In this document: positions 1 through 6,746 of the stretch, piece after piece
Layout: every line of letters begins with the position of its first letter
Position numbering within the stretch: the stretch's first letter is position 1
NCBI GenBank assembly: GCA_012516225.1
Contig: JAAYWX010000234.1
Span: 1-8,620, forward strand
Length of the DNA: 8,620 nucleotides
Direction of reading: 5' to 3'
From: Clostridiales bacterium
GTDB taxonomy: Bacteria > Bacillota > Clostridia > Oscillospirales > Oscillospiraceae
Made by a program: the position numbers and the translations under genes
The notes under the pieces: model-generated
Databases searched by the model: none
The model's input: only the letters and a program-made list of their open reading frames with translations
Told to the model about the DNA's origin: nothing

Positions 1-1
1 A

Positions 2-2131
2 ACAAGCGGTGAAACTTTCGACATCCTTGAAATCGTTCCGGATGAAAGTCAGGGAAGCATAGGCTATTATATAGCTGGAAGTGAACCATGGGTCAAGCTT
101 GCCGGAAAGCAGTCCAAGGAAAACCGTGCGGCCTATATAAACAGCACTCTGCGCGCTTATCTTAACAAGAAAAGCGAAGATGAAGGCAATTCCTATTACC
201 TTGAACTGTGCAATCCGAACGGGACAGCGGCCTCGGACGCATATCCTCTCAGCTATACAGCAAATTATTGTGAAGCCTGTCCGTGGGAACCCCATGACGG
301 ATTTTTTGAGATGCCGCTTAATCATGAAGAAACCGCCTATAATGTAAAGGGAAGTTTTGTTCCGCGCACCAACGGTGAATATGTCGAAAACAACAGCTAT
401 GCCTTTGTTTCCAACGGCACCGGGAAATATGTACAGTTTATAACCGGCTTCAGCACAACGCAGATGCCTGACAGCTATTACTATAGCGTCACCTTTGCAG
501 AAATTTCTTATGATCTGAGCGCGCCTGAAATACCGAAATGGTCACTGATTTACAGAACCGCCGAAAACGGGGAGCCCGCCGATTTAACGGTGGATATCGG
601 CGGTATCCAGACAAAGCTCTGCGCCATTGGGGTAACGGGGACTCCTGATTTTCCTGGGCTTGACGTAGACCGTACATATTACAGGGCGGTTTATGGCGAT
701 CCTTCGCCCGCTTACAGCGCGTCTTCCGCTCCGTATCGGGCTGTTTCCCACAGCTTCCGAGAAAAAGAACCCGGAGAAAAAGGCTATTTTAACCGTACCG
801 AAAACAGTTTCCGGTATGTGGGAACAGGCGGAAATTACGGATTTGTCCCCGGATCCGGCGGGGAATCCAACACTATTTCATACAGTACGGTATACTACAA
901 GGGCGGTTTTGAAAACAACAACTGGTTTCTAAAATATGTGTTCGACTGGTCTTCCGGAGAAAATATGCCAAAACTGTCCGTCCGTACGCTCAGTCCAAGC
1001 GGCGTTACGGAGGACATGGTAATTTCTGCGGATCTTATAGTGATAAATTACGGACTTAATATCGAAGGCAACTCATATGGAAGTATTTTTCTCAACGATT
1101 TTAAAAACGATCTATCGGCCGAGGTTTTCAATGCCATATGGTCTAAATGTGCCGCCTCATCTCAGGAAAATAAAATTCCTGTCCTTTTCGACTATAACCT
1201 GAAGTTTTGCGCACAGCCCCGCATTAAAGACCTTGCGGCAGAACTGTTAAATGCCGAGAATACCGCAAATGCCGTTCTCAGCAAGGATTACGATAGCGAC
1301 AAAAACGGAAACAAGCACGTTACATATGTCAGCTCAAACCAGTACTGCATAAACTCCGCAATGTATAAAAAGATAGAGGACGGGAAAGAAGCCTTCTATT
1401 TCGGGCTTCCTCTTGCGGGAAACTGGTTTAATGACACTTCTCAAATTTACGGAGATCCTACCCGGACTTCGAACCCTTTTTATCCGGTGTATGAGGACAT
1501 CTGTTATGAAAACTTCCTGCGTGAAATCAGAGCCGAGGCGGGAAAAACATCAATATCAGCCCTTGACTCCGGACAAATAACCATGGCAACCTCAATACGG
1601 CATATAATAAACAGCGTAAAAAAGAGAAAAGTTGAAAATAAAACCGCTCTTAAAGTCCTTGATATAGAGCCGCGGAGCGGCAGTCTTACGTCCGCACAAA
1701 AAAACACTCTTGCTTCTTGGCTTGGCATAAGAGCTGAAAACTTAAGCGTAACGTCCATGTCGACGGCGGAATTTGTCGGCAGGAGAGAAGACCTGAGAAA
1801 AGAATATGACCTCATATACTTGGGAGAGAGGCTGGACGGTTTTGAAACTTCCGGAGGAAAAACGGATTATTACGACAACGACATGGACGGACTCATCTAT
1901 TCCAATACTGGTGATATTGTACGCTCCGGATTTGGCTCTCAAGTTGGTGGATACCGATATGGCTTAAGTGGTCTGCTTGAGCGCGATTATTTTAACAGCA
2001 ATATGCTGAACGACGATGACGGCACCTGCACATTCCGCTATTCCGGCAACGATAAACAAAGGCCGCAGCAAAAAGAATTGAAAACTTTGCAAAATCCGGA
2101 TATCCTATCATCGTCGGGGACAAGCTTTTAA
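2..2131 (+). CDS. DUF5057-family surface protein, N-terminal segment (5' partial, frameshifted at 3' end)
   Basis: Reading is open from base 2 with no start codon, so the gene begins upstream; the internal ATG at 311 is not the start. The visible part opens with FDILEIVPDESQGSIGYYI and SEPW, which I recognise as the start of the DUF5057 domain found in very large clostridial proteins of unknown function. Further landmarks are a hydrophobic strand ISADLIVINYG (1022-1054), YDLIYLGERLDGF (1805-1843) and MDGLIY (1883-1900). These alternate like the strands of a Rossmann or flavodoxin-like fold, which is inference. Family resemblance holds up to about 2053. The last 25 residues before the stop at 2129-2131 look unrelated, and the family-like sequence continues in another frame. 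Members are usually secreted or surface proteins; the signal peptide would lie outside the window. The family assignment is fairly firm; the function is unknown. Confidence 0.8.
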   Translation, partial: TSGETFDILEIVPDESQGSIGYYIAGSEPWVKLAGKQSKENRAAYINSTLRAYLNKKSEDEGNSYYLELCNPNGTAASDAYPLSYTANYCEACPWEPHDGFFEMPLNHEETAYNVKGSFVPRTNGEYVENNSYAFVSNGTGKYVQFITGFSTTQMPDSYYYSVTFAEISYDLSAPEIPKWSLIYRTAENGEPADLTVDIGGIQTKLCAIGVTGTPDFPGLDVDRTYYRAVYGDPSPAYSASSAPYRAVSHSFREKEPGEKGYFNRTENSFRYVGTGGNYGFVPGSGGESNTISYSTVYYKGGFENNNWFLKYVFDWSSGENMPKLSVRTLSPSGVTEDMVISADLIVINYGLNIEGNSYGSIFLNDFKNDLSAEVFNAIWSKCAASSQENKIPVLFDYNLKFCAQPRIKDLAAELLNAENTANAVLSKDYDSDKNGNKHVTYVSSNQYCINSAMYKKIEDGKEAFYFGLPLAGNWFNDTSQIYGDPTRTSNPFYPVYEDICYENFLREIRAEAGKTSISALDSGQITMATSIRHIINSVKKRKVENKTALKVLDIEPRSGSLTSAQKNTLASWLGIRAENLSVTSMSTAEFVGRREDLRKEYDLIYLGERLDGFETSGGKTDYYDNDMDGLIYSNTGDIVRSGFGSQVGGYRYGLSGLLERDYFNSNMLNDDDGTCTFRYSGNDKQRPQQKELKTLQNPDILSSSGTSF
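2051..2062 (+). other. Frameshift site in DUF5057 gene (one base missing in an A run)
   Basis: In the incoming frame the codons GAT AAA CAA AGG lead to unrelated residues and a stop at 2129-2131. Adding one A to the run at 2054-2056 gives GAT AAA ACA AAG GCC, and D-K-T-K-A-A-A-K then continues without a break into the downstream frame. An extra A in the run 2058-2060 would work almost as well (D-K-Q-K-A). The site is not a canonical X-XXY-YYZ slippery heptamer, so programmed frameshifting is unlikely. Sequencing error or a recent mutation is the likely cause. Confidence 0.85.
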
Positions 2132-4845
2132 GCAACCGCTTGGAAATAAGTCCCGACAGCAATGCGGTTGACGGCATTGCATATATCGGTGATGGATTCT
2201 ATTGGCATCCGTTTACCAGATGTTACTATTCCACCGACACAGGGAATTCGGACACAAACAATCTTATTTTGAATGTCAGGATAAGCAGGCAGATAATTTA
2301 CTTATCATACATACCACCCTTTATTTTTTACTGCGGCGGAAGAATCAAGACTGCCGACTGCACGCTCTATCGCAACGGCACGACGGTTTCGAGCAGAAAC
2401 ATCAGCGGCAGCAATGCAGTTTCATTTGACCTCAGCGGATATAACAGCGGGGACAAATTTTACTGTGACATAAAGGTAAACTCTGCTTACAGCACCTTTG
2501 GGTCGGTAAAAAGCGGATATACAAACGATCCAAAGGGCAGAACGGTGTCCTACACGCTATACAAAGGCCCAAACCCCGCCTATGTTGATGCAAATTCAAA
2601 CCTGTATGATCTCCTCGGAACTATATGCACTAAAAAGAATGTAAAAAGCTGGTCTGCCGTTTCAAACAGCGATCTGAACAAAAACCTCTTGAAGCGGTAT
2701 GTAAATCTCCCTAAACCCGATATAGTCTTTTCCAAGAATGCCAACGGAAGCTATGTGAAGTATCCTACGGTATATTCGATAGAAAACGGAAAAATGAACA
2801 GCCTTATCAGAACGGAAGGGGTCAACAGGCTGGAGTATGTTTTCAAAATCCAAAACGCCGCCGACCCGCTGCCTCAGAATACGCGCTATACCTGCAACCT
2901 GTACATAGACATGGACGGCAACGGAAGCTTCAGCGAAAATGAAATAATAAACGACGCCGGCATACGTGAATGGAAAAACGCATCTCCGGGTGTGAGAGTT
3001 GCAAACGGAAACCTTTCCGCAGACAAGGAATACTATCTGTTTTATGAGCTCCCTGACAGCAAGGTTGGGCTTGTGCCATGGAAAATATCCATTGCAGACA
3101 ACGTTTATATGGCATATGATGATGAAGTCAACTATACACGAGTTTTACCGCTGGCGGTGGAGCCCGTAAAAACTGTGGAGATACTCCAGATAGCCCCGGA
3201 TGCCGGAACTATTAACCTTCAGGAGCAGACAGCGGAAGCCGCTTCCGGCGGATACCCAAGTTCCGTTACCGGCAAAAGTTACCGAGGTATAATCGGCAAA
3301 CTGCTTGCAGACGTCAGTGAGGACATAAAAGTCCGGGTCACAACCGTTTCTGCCAGCACTGTGAACAATGTATCTTCAAGAAACCCGCTTTCACATACCT
3401 TTATAGATAAGGACGGCAATATAAAAACCGTCCAGTATTCAGACCCGGGTCTATATCTTGCCTCATTTGATATGCTTGTTCTCGGCTTTGGGGACAGTTA
3501 CGGCGAACTCAGTACGGATACGGTAAAAGCTGTATCGAAATTTATCGACAGCAACCGTCCTGTGCTTATGACCCACGATACAACCTCTTTTTACTCTCTT
3601 CCGCGCGCAGATTTCAGGGTAAGGTACGGCAATGTCTATGTCTATGGAAGCAAAGACGCAAAAATAAACGGTTACAGTGTAAATATGCTGCTCCGAGGGA
3701 AGATAGGAATGGACAGATATGGAGTAGCCGACCCGGTTTACGGATATACAAGCTACATTCCGGATGAAATAACCAAAAGGACTCCTAAAAGGCCCGGACC
3801 TGTGGCGGACTCCTATTCCGGCGCAGACGTAAGCGGCATTAAAAACGCCGGATACGACATTGCTTACAAAGCAAAAAGCCTTGGCAATGCGGATTCCATA
3901 AGTTCCTTAAAAGGCAAAACCGTTCCCGAAACGCAGGGGCTTACCACCGGGGTTCTCGCAAGATTCCTGCTTTCAGGCAAAATGCCTTTTAAAAACGCAA
4001 GGTTCAGCACAAATGATACAAACGATAAAGCAGGTTTTACAACGACAGTTTCACAGCTAAACAAAGGTCAGATAACAACATATCCGTACGATGTCAATAC
4101 AGCCCTTTTTAAAGGCGTCGGGTCTGACAACAGCATGACTGTGGCGGATACTCATTTCCAGTATTATCAGCTCAACATGAACCCAGACGATATGGTAGTT
4201 TGGTATTGCCTGGAGGACGATACGTCAGGAAAATACCCGGATTCCAATATCTATGCCAAAAATGACGCCGCAAACAGCTATTATATCTATACATGCGGCA
4301 ATATTACTTATTCCGGCATGGGCCACAGCAAAGACATAAATGAAACCGAAGCCAAACTGTTTGTAAATACGCTGATTGCTGCCTACCGCACAGGAGAGTC
4401 TGCGCCCACCGTCAGCTTTTCAAATAAGGACGGTACTAAAAAGGGCATTGACAGCTTCTTTATCCCGTGTGATGGCGACAGCATACTTGTTCCCGCCGGA
4501 GGAGGCGACGAGTCGCGCAGAATTTATTTCACCGTTAACGACTCAAACATTTCGCAAAGCAAAATTATTAAGGCGGCTTTCCGCTGCGGCAATTCCGGTA
4601 CGGAACTTTCCCTTAGCGTATATGATGCGGAAACCGATAAGGCGGTTTCCACTCTTACTTCCACCTATACCTACTATGTAAAGCTTGACGAATTGCTGAC
4701 CGAATTGAATAAACAGGGAATAAGCATAGGAAGCGGCGGCCTTAACTTCAGCGTAACCGTTACGTCAGAGCTTCCAAGCGGAAATAAAAAAACCGGAAGC
4801 GCTGTCATATCGCTGAGGAAATTGGCGTTGTTCCCGTTGAGCTGA
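2056..4845 (+). CDS. DUF5057-family surface protein, C-terminal segment (same gene after frameshift)
   Basis: This is the continuation of the upstream segment, not a separate gene. From 2056 the reading TKAAAKRIENFAKSGYPIIV joins directly to RYSGND in the previous frame. The first candidate start, TTG at 2140, has no convincing ribosome-binding site and lies inside that homology. With one base restored, about 1614 residues of one protein are visible. Landmarks are GYPIIVGDKLL (2098-2130), an EF-hand-like loop DMDGNGSFSENE (2908-2943), FDMLVLGFGDSYGELS (3466-3513) and PVLMTHDTTSF (3559-3591). The last two resemble the strands and turns of a glutamine-amidotransferase or ThuA-like fold, without a visible catalytic Cys; this is inference. 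The protein ends in LRKLALFPLS, a natural-looking family C-terminus, with no LPXTG motif or membrane anchor. The stop TGA (4843-4845) is followed within two bases by the ribosome-binding site of the decarboxylase, so the two may be co-transcribed. Confidence 0.8.
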   Translation, partial: TKAAAKRIENFAKSGYPIIVGDKLLSNRLEISPDSNAVDGIAYIGDGFYWHPFTRCYYSTDTGNSDTNNLILNVRISRQIIYLSYIPPFIFYCGGRIKTADCTLYRNGTTVSSRNISGSNAVSFDLSGYNSGDKFYCDIKVNSAYSTFGSVKSGYTNDPKGRTVSYTLYKGPNPAYVDANSNLYDLLGTICTKKNVKSWSAVSNSDLNKNLLKRYVNLPKPDIVFSKNANGSYVKYPTVYSIENGKMNSLIRTEGVNRLEYVFKIQNAADPLPQNTRYTCNLYIDMDGNGSFSENEIINDAGIREWKNASPGVRVANGNLSADKEYYLFYELPDSKVGLVPWKISIADNVYMAYDDEVNYTRVLPLAVEPVKTVEILQIAPDAGTINLQEQTAEAASGGYPSSVTGKSYRGIIGKLLADVSEDIKVRVTTVSASTVNNVSSRNPLSHTFIDKDGNIKTVQYSDPGLYLASFDMLVLGFGDSYGELSTDTVKAVSKFIDSNRPVLMTHDTTSFYSLPRADFRVRYGNVYVYGSKDAKINGYSVNMLLRGKIGMDRYGVADPVYGYTSYIPDEITKRTPKRPGPVADSYSGADVSGIKNAGYDIAYKAKSLGNADSISSLKGKTVPETQGLTTGVLARFLLSGKMPFKNARFSTNDTNDKAGFTTTVSQLNKGQITTYPYDVNTALFKGVGSDNSMTVADTHFQYYQLNMNPDDMVVWYCLEDDTSGKYPDSNIYAKNDAANSYYIYTCGNITYSGMGHSKDINETEAKLFVNTLIAAYRTGESAPTVSFSNKDGTKKGIDSFFIPCDGDSILVPAGGGDESRRIYFTVNDSNISQSKIIKAAFRCGNSGTELSLSVYDAETDKAVSTLTSTYTYYVKLDELLTELNKQGISIGSGGLNFSVTVTSELPSGNKKTGSAVISLRKLALFPLS

Positions 4846-4846
4846 C

Positions 4847-4860
4847 AAGGAGCTGATTTG
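4847..4860 (+). promoter_or_regulatory. Ribosome-binding site and TTG start of the decarboxylase gene
   Basis: AAGGAG at 4847-4852 is followed after 5 bases by TTG at 4858-4860, right after the stop of the DUF5057 gene. TTG is the only well-spaced start, but its frame runs into TAA at 4900-4902. The decarboxylase frame lies one base over and offers only ATT (4856, spacing 3) or the late GTG at 4925, which has no Shine-Dalgarno sequence. One surplus base between 4861 and 4890, most simply in the T runs 4871-4873 or 4887-4890, would reconcile the two. Confidence 0.5.
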
Positions 4861-6352
4861 CATTCAGGACTTTGGACATACAACACTTTTATCCCGGCTT
4901 AAAGAATATGCAAAAAGCGGTTCGGTGCCGATGCATATGCCAGGACATAAGCGAAATTCTGCCGGAATTCCTTTCCTTGAGGAATTGGGCGCCCCTTACG
5001 ACATTACAGAAATAGACGGTTTTGACGATCTTCATAACCCGACCGGCGTTCTCGCTGAAGCAATGCATTTAGCGGCAAGGCTGTGGAACAGCGAGGAATG
5101 TTTTTTCCTCGTCAACGGATCAACCTGTGGAATACTTGCGGCTGTTGCCGCCGCTTCTAAGGCATGCGGGAACGGAAAGCTGATTATGGCAAGGAACTGC
5201 CATAAATCGGTATACAATGCTGCCGAGCTGAATGGTCTTTCCCCCGTTTACATATCGCCGCCCGCAGTTGAAGGATTCGGATTCTGCGGAAGCATCTCGG
5301 CTAAAGATATTGAAGAAGTTGTGCGGAACTGTCCCGGTACGCCGGTTGTCATCACAAGCCCTACTTATGAGGGAATAATCAGCAACATAGCCGAAATTGC
5401 GGTTGTCTGCCACGTTTATGGTTCTCCTTTGATTGTAGACGAGGCGCATGGGGCGCATCTTGGTCTGTCGCCGTACTTCGGCGGAGGTGCTATCAGTGCG
5501 GGCGCGGATATCGTTGTCCACAGTCTTCACAAGACGCTTACGGGGCTGACACAGACAGGTCTTCTTCACCTCAACGGCGGGCTTATATGTGCGGACGATA
5601 TACTGCGGGAACTTTCCGTATATGAAACCAGCAGCCCCTCATACCTGCTTATGAGTTCTATAGACGGAACGAGGGACTTGCTTGAATCTCGAGGCGGAGA
5701 GCTTTTCAAAGCTTGGAAAAAAAGGCTTGACCGTTTTGATGAGGCGGTTTCCCCTTTGCAGAATCTCAAAATTCCGGGTCACAGCGATTTGTTCAGTTGC
5801 CAGAAAATAGAACATTCAGCCGGATATCTGCGTCGGGGAATAGAAAACCCCAGCGTCTGGGGCTTTGACAGAAGCAAGATTGTCATTTCCTGTGAAGGGA
5901 CGGATACAACGGGAATTTCCCTTATGGGTGATCTGCGCACACGTTTTGGCATAGAGTGCGAAATGGCCGCATGCGAATATGTAGTTGCTATGACCGGTAT
6001 CCTTGACAGCGATGAAAATATTATCCGGCTCGCGAAGGCCCTGAGGATTATAGACGGAGAAGTACGAAAAACCGCTCCGCGCATTCCCTTTACCCCCGCG
6101 AAAATACCTCCGCGCAGAATAAGCCCCTCTGAAGCACAGGCAAGAAATGCAAAAACAATATCCATAAAGGATTCAAGAGGAAAAATATCCGCTGAATATG
6201 TATGGGCATATCCTCCCGGGATACCCCTCCTTGTTCCAGGAGAAGAAATCACCGAAGAAATGATAAAAAGCCTTATAATTCAGCGTGAAGCGGGAGTTTC
6301 GCTCCGCAGCACAAGTGGAGGCATGCCTAAAACGTTGCGCGTTCTTGCATGA
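4858..6352 (+). CDS. Orn/Lys/Arg-family PLP-dependent decarboxylase (short form)
   Basis: This is a fold-type I, PLP-dependent amino acid decarboxylase. The family removes the carboxyl group of lysine, ornithine or arginine to give cadaverine, putrescine or agmatine; the substrate cannot be read from sequence. Evidence is the N-terminal HMPGHKRN, FLVNGSTCGI, VDEAHGAHLG (from 5435; the Asp contacts the PLP pyridine nitrogen and the His stacks on the ring) and HSLHKTLTGLTQ, whose Lys codon at 5531-5533 is the Schiff-base lysine. The C-terminal small domain ends in the typical YPPGIPLLVPGEEIT. With a start at 4858 and one surplus base removed, the protein has about 497 residues, normal for the short cytosolic form that lacks the N-terminal wing domain of the inducible E. 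coli enzymes. The frame is certain from about 4862 onward; only the extreme N-terminus is unclear, and a GTG start at 4925 would cut off conserved residues such as LLSRLKEYAKSG. It lies 12 bases behind the DUF5057 gene and may share its transcript. Confidence 0.85.
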
Positions 6353-6374
6353 CTTTCTAAACTTTTTCCTGCCC

Positions 6375-6403
6375 TTGACAATCTATACATTATATTTTAT
6401 ATT
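6375..6403 (+). promoter_or_regulatory. Sigma-A type promoter of the scfA-scfB unit
   Basis: A perfect -35 TTGACA (6375-6380), a 17-base spacer and a -10 TATATT (6398-6403, one mismatch to TATAAT) lie in the AT-rich gap after the decarboxylase. Transcription would start near 6410, giving a leader of about 30 bases to the scfA start codon. The strength of the match suggests high constitutive expression of the precursor peptide. No operator-like repeat overlaps it. Confidence 0.8.
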
Positions 6404-6426
6404 AAGCTGTGTATCAGTAATTCTTT

Positions 6427-6432
6427 AAGGAG
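6427..6432 (+). promoter_or_regulatory. Ribosome-binding site of scfA
   Basis: AAGGAG lies 8 bases before the ATG at 6441. It is a strong match that fixes the start of a gene too short for many gene finders. Confidence 0.85.
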
Positions 6433-6440
6433 TTGTCATA

Positions 6441-6584
6441 ATGAAAAGAATAAAAACACTCAGCACGCGTGACCTTGCCAGCACCCTGAAAACGGGCGGT
6501 TGCGGCGAGTGCCAGACTTCCTGCCAGTCTGCATGCAAAACATCCTGCGGCGTTGCAAATCAGCTTTGCGAGAAATGCAAATAA
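6441..6584 (+). CDS. scfA: SCIFF ranthipeptide precursor (six-cysteines-in-forty-five peptide)
   Basis: A 47-residue peptide with the near-invariant SCIFF leader start MKRIKTLST and the core block GGCGECQTSCQSACKTSC. SCIFF peptides are RiPP precursors: the partner radical SAM enzyme links a cysteine sulfur to a side-chain carbon of a later residue, giving a ranthipeptide. The biological role is still unclear. Cysteines are at 21, 24, 28, 32, 36, 43 and 46, so there are seven rather than six, the last being an extra C-terminal Cys-Lys. In the SCIFF peptides characterised from Clostridium thermocellum and a Thermoanaerobacter relative, the link was placed between Cys32 and Thr37. Here Cys32 is kept but position 37 is Gly (GGC, 6549-6551). 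No leader-protease site is evident. Its own promoter and ribosome-binding site, with the maturase directly downstream, confirm the assignment. Confidence 0.95.
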   Translation: MKRIKTLSTRDLASTLKTGGCGECQTSCQSACKTSCGVANQLCEKCK

Positions 6585-6596
6585 GCCTTGATTTTG

Positions 6597-6660
6597 CCTG
6601 AAACAGGTATAAAATGCTGCTCGGCCTGTATTCTGCCGGGCAGCATTTTCCCTGTTTCGG
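6597..6660 (+). promoter_or_regulatory. Long intercistronic hairpin between scfA and scfB
   Basis: Two nested arms pair over about 25 bp. CTGAAACAGG (6598-6607) pairs with 6651-6660 (one G-T wobble). AAAATGCTGC (6611-6620) pairs perfectly with GCAGCATTTT (6640-6649). TCGGC (6621-6625) pairs with GCCGG (6635-6639), closing a 9-base loop. TAT at 6608-6610 faces a single C at 6650. The hairpin starts 12 bases after the scfA stop. No T-run follows at once; the nearest, TTTTTT at 6682-6687, is about 21 bases away. It therefore looks like a partial terminator or an mRNA stabiliser or processing site that would yield more precursor than enzyme, rather than a full terminator. The function is inferred; the pairing is seen directly. 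Confidence 0.75.
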
Positions 6661-6746
6661 TCCGCAGTGTATTTAAGTACGTTTTTTATTTTTGCGGCGT
6701 ATCGCTGAAATTCCGCATATCATATTTTGATTTAGAAGAGGTACCT

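Noticed and set aside
2051..2062. Programmed -1 frameshift in the DUF5057 gene
   Set aside because: No X-XXY-YYZ slippery heptamer is present; slippage at AAA would re-pair with TAA, and no stimulatory stem was evident.
5120..5569. Open frame of 149 codons on the minus strand within the decarboxylase gene
   Set aside because: It lies entirely inside the well-supported + strand gene and has no recognisable motifs.
5779..6252. Open frame of 157 codons on the minus strand within the decarboxylase gene
   Set aside because: It is a shadow of the + strand coding sequence; the C-terminal decarboxylase motifs on the + strand explain the region.
6588..6746. Upstream in-frame extension of scfB from TTG at 6588
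   Set aside because: It translates the hairpin, has no family resemblance, and the ATG at 6747 has its own ribosome-binding site and the family's usual N-terminus.
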